Translations under genes and position numbers: made by a program | Source of the DNA: Defluviitaleaceae bacterium | Lineage (GTDB): Bacteria > Bacillota > Clostridia > Lachnospirales > WRAX01 | Assembly (NCBI GenBank): GCA_009787945.1 | Contig: WQSI01000060.1 | Span: 1 to 10,597 of the forward strand | DNA: 10,597 nucleotides | Direction: 5' to 3' | Shown: one piece after another, positions 1 through 6,168 of the stretch | Layout: each line of letters starts with the position of its first letter | Position numbering within the stretch: the first letter of the stretch is position 1 | Notes under the pieces: model-generated | Seen by the model: only the letters and a program-made list of their open reading frames with translations | Database searches by the model: none | Told to the model about the DNA's origin: nothing

Positions 1-1
1 A

Positions 2-826
2 TCTTGGGCACAAGAATATACAGAAAGAGCAGGTGAATTGGGTTTATTGCCCGATTCCTTTCGCTTGGGATTCGGAAGAAATACCACAAGAGCTGAATTT
101 GCCGCCATCGCCATTGCTCTATACGAGTTTTTCAGAGAACCCATCACAGGGCGAGTTACCTTCACCGACACCACCGACACCAATGTGGAGAAAGCCGCTT
201 ATTTGGGGATTGTTTCTGGTGTTGGCAATAACCATTTTGACCCTAATTCTCCGATTACGCGCGAACAGGCGGCGGTAATGCTTAATAGATTGGTTGAATT
301 ATTTGGATTTCATTCTCATAATGTTTTCCCTCAATTTGATGACCACCAAGAAATATCGGCATGGGCAATGTTAGCCGTGGGACACATACAAGCAAGAGAA
401 ATTATGAGTGGTGTGGGAGGTAACAGATTTGCTCCACAAGACCTATACACAAGAGAGCAAAGCATTGTTACTATTTTGCGGCTGTTTGACATGGTGAATA
501 CAGGATTACCAAATACTTTAGAAACTGCTGATACACTTAACTACGCAGAATTTCTTGGGCTATTGGAAGCAAGCGGTTTTGTGTTTGAATCAATAATTGG
601 TGTGCCTACAAGAGGAAGAATGACTGTTTATATCGGTGATGAAAACCTTGTTGTGCAATGCATCACTATTCCATTTGAGGACTCTATAACACCAGAGGTT
701 GAAATTACATGGGCACCAGAGTTTTATTGGCATACAGGGGGTTTAATGAGTGTTATTTACTCAGGGGACGATAGCCGAATCATTGAATTTCTCAACATAA
801 CCTTCGGTTATAATTTCGCAAGGTAA
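2..826 (+). CDS. SLH-domain surface protein, 5'-truncated by window edge
   Basis: The frame is open to the left edge (from position 2: SWAQEYTERAGELGLLP), so the start lies upstream and 274 C-terminal residues are visible. Three S-layer-homology units can be read: the end of one (WAQEYTERAGELGLLP then NTTRAEFAAIAIALYEFF), a second with FTDTTDTNVEKAAYLGIVSG and ITREQAAVMLNRLVELF, and a third with ISAWAMLAVGHIQAREIMSG and YTREQSIVTILRLFDMV. The recurring TRE/TRAE-x(4-6)-hydrophobic pattern is the family signature. SLH domains anchor proteins to secondary cell-wall polymers, so this is probably an exported wall-bound protein. About 110 residues after the third unit (THETADTLNYAEF-like region to the end) match nothing I recognise. 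In-frame TTG and GTG codons near 33-38 are not starts, because the SLH motif runs through them. The stop is TAA at 824-826. No terminator is seen in the 80 bp before the next gene. Confidence 0.88.
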   Translation, partial: SWAQEYTERAGELGLLPDSFRLGFGRNTTRAEFAAIAIALYEFFREPITGRVTFTDTTDTNVEKAAYLGIVSGVGNNHFDPNSPITREQAAVMLNRLVELFGFHSHNVFPQFDDHQEISAWAMLAVGHIQAREIMSGVGGNRFAPQDLYTREQSIVTILRLFDMVNTGLPNTLETADTLNYAEFLGLLEASGFVFESIIGVPTRGRMTVYIGDENLVVQCITIPFEDSITPEVEITWAPEFYWHTGGLMSVIYSGDDSRIIEFLNITFGYNFAR

Positions 827-906
827 GGAAGATAAGCGTATAAACCAAAAGTGGAATCCTGTGTCAAACGCAGGGTAACGGTCAAAAAAATATGAGGTGG
901 AAAATT

Positions 907-1467
907 ATGGCATTTAAGTTAAAATTACCAAAAAGACGAGAACATTGGGATTTTGTTGAGGTGTTTTTTCTCACAGCGGGCATTGTTGTTGTTCTCTTAA
1001 TTATAACTTTTATTATGTCTTGGACAAATGATTTTGCCACCAGACAAAACCTGTCCGTTAATATGGTTTTTGAAGAAGGGGCAAGGGAACGAGGGAATCG
1101 CAATATATGGCTGACCGCATTTGACAGAGTTTTTAACCAAGACCGCTTGCTTGGAAGCTCTGGCGATTTTGTACTTAGCGGAAATTGGACATTTAACGCC
1201 ATAGAAGCCCGTGGGCAGTCTGTGCGTAGCCTGCGCCTTAACCGACGCTCAATGGAGCGTTTTCATGTAACCAGCAGTAACGAGGCGGGGCAGGTTGTGC
1301 TTCATATTCGGCAGCCCGACTCCCTTCCTGTGCGGGTGGATTTGACAGGGGGCTTTGATGACTATATAGATTTAATCGAGCTTGGCATTACCCCTGGTTG
1401 GGCGGCAGAGTTTATATTGGAATTTTTTAGCGCAGAAGATGTTGACGTGTGGATTCGTTGGCGATAA
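907..1467 (+). CDS. Single-pass membrane protein of unknown family (paralog 1)
   Basis: This 186-residue protein has a basic N-terminus (MAFKLKLPKRRE), one hydrophobic segment at about residues 17-38, and an approximately 145-residue soluble part that is probably extracytoplasmic (positive-inside rule). The soluble part is rich in short hydrophobic and polar alternations, contains SGDFVLSGNWTFNAIEARGQ and ends in VWIRWR, suggesting a beta-rich fold. I do not recognise the family. The start at 907 rather than the in-frame ATG at 892 is chosen because GAGGTGG (894-900) then sits as the ribosome binding site and because the paralog starting at 1715 begins with the same FKLKLPKRRE. It follows the SLH gene by 80 bp with no clear promoter of its own, so co-transcription is possible. 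The order SLH protein then two membrane paralogs suggests an envelope role, but that is inference. Confidence 0.8.
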   Translation: MAFKLKLPKRREHWDFVEVFFLTAGIVVVLLIITFIMSWTNDFATRQNLSVNMVFEEGARERGNRNIWLTAFDRVFNQDRLLGSSGDFVLSGNWTFNAIEARGQSVRSLRLNRRSMERFHVTSSNEAGQVVLHIRQPDSLPVRVDLTGGFDDYIDLIELGITPGWAAEFILEFFSAEDVDVWIRWR

Positions 1468-1527
1468 ATGCCCCCTTGACATTTACAATAACAACAGGTA
1501 ACTATATATATCTTTACACAACACCCT

Positions 1528-1621
1528 GTAGGGGCGCATATTATGCGCCCGTTGTCCGACAAAAGCGATACTAATGCAGAATACGTTTGTCCATCAGCGG
1601 GCGCATAATATGCGCCCCTAC
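1528..1621. repeat. Perfect 24-bp inverted repeat with palindromic arms
   Basis: Positions 1528-1551 and 1598-1621 are exact reverse complements separated by 46 bp. Each arm is also a near-perfect odd palindrome (1532-1550: GGGCGCATA, T, TATGCGCCC), so either two small hairpins or one long hairpin can form. A related single arm with a compensated base change sits at 6139-6157 (GGGCGGATA, A, TATCCGCCC). This looks like a REP-like dispersed palindrome. It may also stop transcription out of the upstream gene, although no T-run follows. Confidence 0.75.
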
Positions 1622-1643
1622 GATGTACGGTAATGATGCCAAG

Positions 1644-1673
1644 TTGTGGAGTTTATGTAAAGTTGTATATAAT
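1644..1673 (+). promoter_or_regulatory. Possible promoter for paralog 2, inside the MITE end
   Basis: TTGTGG (1644-1649), an 18-bp spacer and TATAAT (1668-1673) precede the gene at 1715 by about 40 bp. The -10 box is perfect but the -35 is poor. The -10 lies within the right terminal inverted repeat, so the insertion may have supplied or altered transcription of the second paralog. Confidence 0.35.
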
Positions 1674-1714
1674 TACCTAACAACATACAAATAAAATTAT
1701 GAGGTGAAAAAAAT

Positions 1715-2278
1715 ATGGGTTTTAAACTAAAATTGCCGAAAAGGCGAGAGGCGTTGGGTTTTACTGAGTTGTTTTTCATTGCGGGAGGCATTGTCCTCCT
1801 TTTGTCCGTTTTGACACTGGTGCTTGCCTGGACAAATAATTTCGCAAGCAGACAGAACATATCAAGAAACATAACTTTTGAGGAAGGTGTAGACGGAGCT
1901 AGGGGCAACCGCAATGTGTGGCTGACGGCTTTTGACAGGTTTTTTAACCGCAATAACTTGCTTGGCAGCCCTGGGGATTTTGTCCTTAGCGGAAATTGGA
2001 CATTTAATGCCGTGGAAGCCCGTGGTCAATCTGCGCGCAGTTTGCGCCTTAACCGCCGAGAGATGGAGAATTTCCATATAACCAGCAGTAATGATGCGGG
2101 GCAGGTTGTGCTGCGGATTTGGCAGTCTAATTCCCCTCCTGTGCGGTTGGAGTTAACAGGTGGGGTTGAAGGTTATATAGATTTGACAGCCTTTGGGCTT
2201 ACCCCTGGTTGGTCAGCAGATTTTATTCTGGAATTTTTTGAAGGGGAAGGCGTTGATGTGTGGTTGCGTTGGCGATAG
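1715..2278 (+). CDS. Single-pass membrane protein of unknown family (paralog 2)
   Basis: This 187-residue protein aligns with the preceding paralog almost end to end: FKLKLPKRRE at the N-terminus, a membrane segment at about residues 17-39, then shared SGDFVLSGNWTFNA, EARGQS, SLRLNRR, LTPGW/ITPGW and a C-terminal RWR. The paralogs differ most just after the membrane segment, where this copy has VDGARGNRN against ARERGNRN (one extra residue). Ribosome binding site GAGGTG (1701-1706) lies 8 bp before ATG. The soluble region has no cysteines or recognisable catalytic motif, so a structural, adhesive or ligand-binding role outside the membrane is more likely than an enzyme, but this is inference. 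The stop TAG at 2276-2278 falls inside the first unit of a 17-bp tandem repeat. Confidence 0.82.
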   Translation: MGFKLKLPKRREALGFTELFFIAGGIVLLLSVLTLVLAWTNNFASRQNISRNITFEEGVDGARGNRNVWLTAFDRFFNRNNLLGSPGDFVLSGNWTFNAVEARGQSARSLRLNRREMENFHITSSNDAGQVVLRIWQSNSPPVRLELTGGVEGYIDLTAFGLTPGWSADFILEFFEGEGVDVWLRWR

Positions 2279-2358
2279 TGTAAAACTTTTGATAGTGTAA
2301 AACTTTTGATAGTGTAAAACTTTTGATAGTGTAAAACTTTTGATAGTGTAAAAGTTTT
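2274..2358. repeat. Five tandem copies of a 17-bp repeat
   Basis: Unit GATAGTGTAAAACTTTT occurs at 2274-2290, 2291-2307, 2308-2324 and 2325-2341 without change, and at 2342-2358 with one C-to-G change (GATAGTGTAAAAGTTTT). Each unit contains the odd palindrome AAAANTTTT. Because of the centre change, units 4 and 5 form a 9-bp inverted repeat (AAAACTTTT and AAAAGTTTT). The array starts within the last codons of the upstream gene and ends 24 bp before the -35 box of rny. It could be an operator or UP-like A/T array, or simple replication slippage. Confidence 0.92.
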
Positions 2359-2382
2359 GTTAAATTTTTCATAAATAAGTCC

Positions 2383-2412
2383 TTGACAGGTTGTCCTACT
2401 AGCGTATATAAT
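2383..2412 (+). promoter_or_regulatory. Sigma-A-type promoter of rny
   Basis: Perfect TTGACA (2383-2388), an 18-bp spacer and perfect TATAAT (2407-2412) predict a start near 2419. That gives a leader of about 80 nt holding small hairpins (2434-2445, GAAGC-TT-GCTTC; 2472-2487, CTAGG-GTATGA-CCTAG), the second ending just 2 nt before the ribosome binding site GGAGGTG (2490-2496). RNase Y levels could be tuned at this leader, but that is inference. Confidence 0.85.
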
Positions 2413-2501
2413 ATAGAGTGGCGCGTTTATTTTGAAGCTTGCTTCAGGTTTTGTGCCAAAAATAAAATTTGCTAGGGTATGACCTAGTCGGAGGTGCCTG
2501 A

Positions 2502-4043
2502 ATGGAAGTGTTTATCCCCCTTATTGTGGGTATTGTCACTTTGGTTCTTGGCTTTCTCCTGGGCTTTATATATCGCAAAAATATTGCTGAAAAACTGACA
2601 GGAGCCGCTGAAAAGGTTGCTGAAGTTATCAAGGAAGAGGCGCACCGAGAGGCCTCTGCCAAGAAAAAGGAGATTTTGCTGGAAGCCAAAGAAGAAAGCA
2701 TCAAAACCAAAAACGACATTGAAAGAGAAGTGAAAGAAAGACGTGACGAGGTTAAGAAACACGAAAAACGCCTTATCCAAAAAGAGGAACAGCTGGATAA
2801 AAAATCCAATTCCTTTGAGAAAAAGGAAGAACAACTGCAACAAAAAATGGACAATTTAGACAAGAAAACCGCTCAGGCAGAGGAAACCCTCGCCAAACAA
2901 AGCGCGGAGTTGGAACGAATTTCAGGTATGTCCCCTGAGCAAGCTAAGGACTTTTTACTGTCCACCATTGAAAACGAGGTTAAGGCAGAGGCTGCCGCTC
3001 TCATTAGAGATGCAGAGCAGAAAGCCAAGCTGGATGCAGACAAAAAAGCCAAAGAAATCTTGGCAACTGCTGTGCAACGTTGTGCTGTTGACCATGTGAC
3101 AGAAACCAGCGTGTCTGTGGTGCAATTGCCTAATGATGAGATGAAAGGGCGCATTATCGGCCGTGAAGGGCGCAACATCCGCACCCTGGAATCCCTTACT
3201 GGTATTGATTTGATAATTGATGACACTCCAGAAGCGGTAATTTTATCAGGTTTTGACCCTGTTCGCCGCGAAATTGCCAAGGTTGCCTTGGAAAAATTGG
3301 TGGCTGACGGCCGCGTTCACCCTGCTCGCATTGAAGAGATGGTGGAGAAGGCGAAAAAAGAGGTTGAAGCCTCTATCCGCGAGGAAGGTGAGTCCGCAAG
3401 CCTTGAAACAGGCGTGCATGGGCTTCATCCAGAGCTTACCCGTCTTTTGGGTAAAATGAAATACCGCACAAGTTACGGGCAGAATGTTCTGCGTCATTCT
3501 ATCGAAGTTTCCCACCTTTGCGGGCTTATGGCTGGGGAGCTGGGGCTTGACATTACCCTTGCAAAACGTGCTGGGCTGCTCCACGACATTGGCAAAGCCA
3601 TTGACCACGAGCAGGAAGGCAGCCACGTATCCCTTGGGGCTGCATTGCTTAAAAAGTACCGTGAAAACGACATTATCATTAACGCTTGCGAGGCTCACCA
3701 TGGTGATGTAGAGCCTACGAGCATCATGTCTGTCCTCGTTATGGCGGCTGACGCAATTTCTGCGGCGCGCCCAGGGGCAAGACGGGAAACTCTTGAAAGT
3801 TATATCAAGCGTTTGCAAAAGTTGGAAGAAATTGCCAACAGCTTTGACGGAGTGGAAAAAACCTTTGCCATCCAAGCTGGTAGGGAATTGCGCCTTATCG
3901 TTGTGCCAGAAACAGTTGATGACAGCGGCATGACCCTCCTTGCCCGTGAAGTTGCAAAGCGCATTGAAACTGAAGTGGAATATCCAGGCAACATCAAAAT
4001 AAATTTGATTAGAGAAACAAGGGCTATCGAATACGCGAAATAA
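2502..4043 (+). CDS. rny: Ribonuclease Y
   Basis: RNase Y is the membrane-anchored endoribonuclease that starts decay of many mRNAs in Firmicutes. The 513-residue length and the domain order are standard. There is an N-terminal membrane anchor at about 3-24 (FIPLIVGIVTLVLGFLLGF), then a long charged coiled coil at about 30-180. A KH domain follows at about 205-270 with the GREG loop at 220-223 and the near-invariant segment around RNIRTLE. The HD phosphohydrolase domain lies at about 325-430 with H332, the H361-D362 pair in HDIGKAIDHE, H399-H400 and D417. The C-terminal domain ends INLIRETRAIEYAK. Start ATG at 2502 follows GGAGGTG by 5 bp. It has its own strong promoter and terminator and is apparently monocistronic. 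A long open frame on the opposite strand (3246-4136) is an overlap artefact. Confidence 0.98.
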   Translation: MEVFIPLIVGIVTLVLGFLLGFIYRKNIAEKLTGAAEKVAEVIKEEAHREASAKKKEILLEAKEESIKTKNDIEREVKERRDEVKKHEKRLIQKEEQLDKKSNSFEKKEEQLQQKMDNLDKKTAQAEETLAKQSAELERISGMSPEQAKDFLLSTIENEVKAEAAALIRDAEQKAKLDADKKAKEILATAVQRCAVDHVTETSVSVVQLPNDEMKGRIIGREGRNIRTLESLTGIDLIIDDTPEAVILSGFDPVRREIAKVALEKLVADGRVHPARIEEMVEKAKKEVEASIREEGESASLETGVHGLHPELTRLLGKMKYRTSYGQNVLRHSIEVSHLCGLMAGELGLDITLAKRAGLLHDIGKAIDHEQEGSHVSLGAALLKKYRENDIIINACEAHHGDVEPTSIMSVLVMAADAISAARPGARRETLESYIKRLQKLEEIANSFDGVEKTFAIQAGRELRLIVVPETVDDSGMTLLAREVAKRIETEVEYPGNIKINLIRETRAIEYAK

Positions 4044-4264
4044 TAGACCTGTTCCGAAACCTGCTTTCGTCAGATTTTTGAGGATTTTTGTTGAAATGCA
4101 AGGGGGCAGGTTCCTCACATACCCCTGTACCCGCAAGAGGGCGGGCGCATCGAAGATGCGGTTTGCGAAGCAAACTAATGAATAGGTATGTGAGGGTTCT
4201 GACGCTGTAGCATTTCGGCAAAAAGACCAAAAAGATGGCGGAATGAGGTTTTAGAACAGGTCTA
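4044..4264. mobile_element. TA-flanked 221-bp palindromic element with three-hairpin tip
   Basis: The ends read TA-GACCTGTTC and GAACAGGTC-TA (4044-4053 and 4255-4264), consistent with a TA target-site duplication. The two 79-nt arms (4045-4123 and 4185-4263) are complementary over their whole length at roughly three quarters of positions, with a perfect 11-bp top (CCTCACATACC with GGTATGTGAGG). Between them three hairpins follow one another with no spacer: 4130-4145 (CCCGC/GCGGG), 4146-4160 (CGCATC-GAA-GATGCG) and 4161-4175 (GTTTGC-GAA-GCAAAC). It begins one base after the rny stop and would be transcribed as the rny 3' UTR. It has no coding potential. It is either a MITE or a structured RNA element spread by transposition. 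Confidence 0.7.
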
Positions 4265-4271
4265 ATAACAA

Positions 4272-4299
4272 CGGGCGAGGGAAACCTCGCCCGATTTTT
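4272..4299 (+). terminator. Intrinsic terminator of rny
   Basis: A 9-bp perfect stem (CGGGCGAGG 4272-4280, CCTCGCCCG 4285-4293) closed by a GAAA tetraloop is followed by ATTTTT. On the minus strand the flank is only TTGTTATT, so it may also stop the GNAT transcript, but less efficiently. Confidence 0.9.
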
Positions 4300-4311
4300 C
4301 AGGAATGTGCA

Positions 4312-4764
4312 TTATTTTTTAAGCATAAGTGCCATAAAACCAGGGGTATCATCAAAACCATATTTTTTGTAGACGGGATACCCTTGTTCAGAGGAATGAA
4401 GGCGAACTAAATAGTGTTCCCGCTCCTCGGCTTCTTTTATAACCAAATTTAAAAGGGCTTTAGCTATGCCCTTGCCGCGAAAATCGGGAGAGGTGTACAT
4501 ATTAGCTATATACGCCATTTTGCCTGTAACATTTTTAAAAGACGGAGGGTATAAGTAAAAATGAACACCGCCAGTTGCCACAGCCACATCATTTTCTAAA
4601 GCTATGAACTGGGTTAAAGAGCCATTTGACAAGGAGCTTTCAAAATATGATGTTAACTCTTTGTCAATATTGGTGTCTGGTGCTTGCCCCTCATCTATCA
4701 ATTGCAGCTTACGAAAAGCCACCAGGGTTTGGGTGTCTTTAATACTTGCCTTTTTGTAAACCAT
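4312..4764 (-). CDS. GNAT-family N-acetyltransferase
   Basis: This 150-residue protein has GNAT topology: a variable N-terminal helical part (SIKDTQTLVAFRKLQLIDEG), a central beta region (TQFIALENDVAVATGGVHFYL) and the acetyl-CoA-binding motif A at about 88-105 (NMYTSPDFRGKGIAKALL). R96-GKG-IA is the pyrophosphate-binding R/QxxGxG/A loop. The late motif YPVYKKYGF at 129-137 is typical of the family and places Y132 where a general acid usually lies. The substrate cannot be predicted. The start at 4764 is preferred over an upstream in-frame ATG at 4836 because GGAGAG lies just before it and the extra 24 codons would run through the promoter and repeat. It is transcribed convergently with rny and divergently from the gene at 4855. 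Confidence 0.9.
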   Translation of the reverse strand: MVYKKASIKDTQTLVAFRKLQLIDEGQAPDTNIDKELTSYFESSLSNGSLTQFIALENDVAVATGGVHFYLYPPSFKNVTGKMAYIANMYTSPDFRGKGIAKALLNLVIKEAEEREHYLVRLHSSEQGYPVYKKYGFDDTPGFMALMLKK

Positions 4765-4779
4765 ACTATCTCTCCAATC

Positions 4780-4809
4780 TTGTGTGAGGTTTCGGAACAG
4801 GTCTATTAT
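4780..4809 (+). promoter_or_regulatory. Weak candidate promoter for the gene at 4855
   Basis: TTGTGT (4780-4785), an 18-bp spacer and TATTAT (4804-4809) face the beta-propeller gene, overlapping the opposing GNAT promoter. TTCGGA-17-TAAAAT (4791-4796, 4814-4819) is an equally weak alternative. Some promoter is needed in this 90-bp divergent gap, but the exact one is uncertain. Confidence 0.3.
4787..4809 (-). repeat. Solo copy of the 4044-4264 element's terminal repeat
   Basis: The 23 bases 4787-4809 are an exact reverse complement of 4040-4062 at the end of rny and match 4246-4268 with a few changes. On the minus strand it reads ATAATAGACCTGTTCCGAAAC and onward. It includes most of the -10 box of the GNAT promoter. 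No second end is found nearby, so it is a relic, a solo terminal repeat, or a promoter-downstream sequence captured by the element. Confidence 0.8.
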
Positions 4810-4833
4810 ACCATAAAATAAAATCTGTGTAAA
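4805..4833 (-). promoter_or_regulatory. Sigma-A-type promoter of the GNAT gene
   Basis: On the minus strand TTTACA (4833-4828), a 17-bp spacer and perfect TATAAT (4810-4805) precede the GNAT start by about 40 bp. The -10 overlaps the solo terminal repeat 4787-4809. Confidence 0.75.
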
Positions 4834-4854
4834 CATATGTTAGGAGTGTGAAAA

Positions 4855-5988
4855 ATGAAACAAACAGCGTTTTTGTCCGAAGGCAGAATAAGCCTTTTGC
4901 AAGATGGCAATGTAAAGGATTTGACCTGCACCACTGCCGAAAAATACAGGGAGCGTGAGCGGGAAATCCGTATGCGTAATGAGTGGAAGCACAGCGGAGC
5001 AGGGGCGATGTTCACAGGCACATACCGCTATGACGAGGGCGGATTGGACATTAAACTGCCGATTATGGGCATTTCATGCGGTTTAGACGGCAGGTTGCTA
5101 TACACCCTAAATTTTGACGATGGCGGCGGCATCTACTTTAAGCACCCAGACCCAACAGAGCCCGAAACTCCCGTGCTTGCGGACCTAAAAACAGCCTTTT
5201 TTGAGCTTGACATTAACCCCTCTGGCAATATTGCCGTTTCTTGTGCTGAAAATTATTTAGAGCGTCATATTGGCTTTTTAAATGCAGACAAGCCCCATTT
5301 GCAGAGCCTAACTGAGGGGGAGTGCAGCGATTGCAACCCAAAATGGTCGCGTAGGGATGAAAATGTATTATTTTACGACAGTGCAGGCATTGGATACAGC
5401 GCAAATGGGCATTTTGCGGGCTTTGGGCCTCGAAGCATCTGCCGCCTAAACACAAAAACAGGAGAGCTTGACGAAATTCTGACAGATGACAAATTTGACT
5501 ACACAGCCCCTTTTGAGGACGAGGACGGCAACCTATACTTTATCCGCCGCCCTTATAAACAGCCTAAAGGCGGCAAAATGACCTTCATGGACTATATCAA
5601 AGCCCCTGGCAAAATCGCCCGCACCTTCGGCGGCTGGCTAGACTTTAAATCGCGGACATACACAGGGGAAAGCCTTAAATCATCAGGGGCAAACCCCGCC
5701 AAAGGCAACACAAAAAGCCCCCAGCAAATCTTCATAGACGGCAATTTGCTGGAGGCCGACAAAGCCATGAAGAAAAACGCCGCCGCAGGTGACAAAAACC
5801 CAGGCATCATCCCAAGAGATTGGGAACTGATGGTAAGGCGCGCAAACGGCAGCGAAGAAGTGCTTCAAAAATCAGTCATGTCCTATTGCGTCACAAATGG
5901 CGGCATCGCCTATTCCAACGGCAAGTTTATAGTCATAAACGAAACCGCCACCAAAGCCAGCCTCGCCAGTAAGTTGGTTGGCATGTAA
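4855..5988 (+). CDS. Beta-propeller-like cytosolic protein of unknown function
   Basis: This 377-residue protein has no signal peptide or membrane segment. Several blade-like strands recur: LDGRLLYTLNFDDGGGIYF (77-95), DINPSGNIAVSCAENYLERH (119-138), NPKWSRRDENVLFYDSAG (161-178), ICRLNTKTGELDEIL (195-209), DEDGNLYFIRRPYK (222-235) and GGIAYSNGKFIVIN (349-362). This pattern resembles a WD40/TolB-type beta-propeller with degenerate blades. A charged N-terminal helix (AEKYREREREIRMRNEWK, 28-45) precedes it, and an insertion rich in Gly, Lys and Ser (about 255-320) interrupts the later blades. Three cysteines at 130, 157 and 160 are of unclear significance. No catalytic motif is seen, so I assign no function. 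Ribosome binding site TAGGAG (4841-4846) is 8 bp before ATG. It is apparently monocistronic, and palindromic repeats follow the stop. Confidence 0.8.
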   Translation: MKQTAFLSEGRISLLQDGNVKDLTCTTAEKYREREREIRMRNEWKHSGAGAMFTGTYRYDEGGLDIKLPIMGISCGLDGRLLYTLNFDDGGGIYFKHPDPTEPETPVLADLKTAFFELDINPSGNIAVSCAENYLERHIGFLNADKPHLQSLTEGECSDCNPKWSRRDENVLFYDSAGIGYSANGHFAGFGPRSICRLNTKTGELDEILTDDKFDYTAPFEDEDGNLYFIRRPYKQPKGGKMTFMDYIKAPGKIARTFGGWLDFKSRTYTGESLKSSGANPAKGNTKSPQQIFIDGNLLEADKAMKKNAAAGDKNPGIIPRDWELMVRRANGSEEVLQKSVMSYCVTNGGIAYSNGKFIVINETATKASLASKLVGM

Positions 5989-6010
5989 CCACATAACAAA
6001 CGCTCCCAGT

Positions 6011-6111
6011 CGTCATTGCGGGCTTGACCCGCAATCCCATCTGCACCAACCAGCCCCTATTTTCTGGGCTTGGAATGACATGTGGGATTGCGGGTCAAGC
6101 CCGCAATGACG
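6011..6111. repeat. Palindromic repeat element E1 (perfect 29-bp inverted repeat)
   Basis: 6011-6039 and 6083-6111 are perfect reverse complements. Each arm is itself a hairpin (TGCGGG-CTTGA-CCCGCA). A smaller hairpin (AGCCC ... GGGCT) lies between them. Positions 6065-6086 are identical, in reverse orientation, to 7718-7739 in element E2. It begins 22 bp after the stop of the beta-propeller gene and may act as its transcript end. Confidence 0.9.
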
Positions 6112-6138
6112 TTGTAGAACACCTTGTCGTCAGTCTGG

Positions 6139-6157
6139 GGGCGGATAATATCCGCCC
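6139..6157. repeat. 19-bp palindrome related to the 1532-1550 arms
   Basis: GGGCGGATA, central A, TATCCGCCC forms a perfect odd palindrome 11 bp beyond the stop of the zinc-ribbon gene (minus strand). It matches the arms at 1532-1550 apart from the paired change C/G to G/C and the centre base. There is no T-run, so it is not a canonical terminator. Confidence 0.7.
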
Positions 6158-6168
6158 GTGCATTACCA

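Larger units (their letters stand above)
1496..1678. mobile_element. MITE-like element, 183 bp, with TIRs and 6-bp flanking repeat
   Basis: The ends form an imperfect terminal inverted repeat beginning AGGTAA: 1496-1522 and the reverse complement of 1652-1678 agree at 22 of 27 positions. The hexamer AACAAC flanks it directly (1490-1495 and 1679-1684), as expected for a target-site duplication. Inside lies a perfect 24-bp inverted repeat (1528-1551 and 1598-1621), each arm of which is itself a 19-bp palindrome around GGGCGCATA. No open frame of note is present, so it would be non-autonomous. It separates two paralogous membrane-protein genes. The right TIR carries a TATAAT (1668-1673) pointing at the downstream gene. 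An alternative is a nested pair of elements, with the inner 1528-1621 hairpin inside an older one. Confidence 0.65.

Noticed and set aside
892..906. Upstream ATG at 892 as start of the first membrane paralog.
   Set aside because: It overlaps the GAGGTGG ribosome binding site used by ATG 907, and the paralog begins at the position matching 907.
2274..2358. Five regular repeats considered as a CRISPR array.
   Set aside because: The units are 17 bp and directly abut, with no spacers, so this is a tandem repeat.
3246..4136. Long open frame (296 codons) on the minus strand over rny.
   Set aside because: It lies antisense to the highly conserved KH and HD regions of RNase Y, its translation resembles no protein family, and no ribosome binding site was seen. 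It is a by-product of codon bias.
4765..4836. N-terminal extension of the GNAT protein to 4836.
   Set aside because: The extension spans the promoter and a repeat copy, and a good ribosome binding site precedes 4764.
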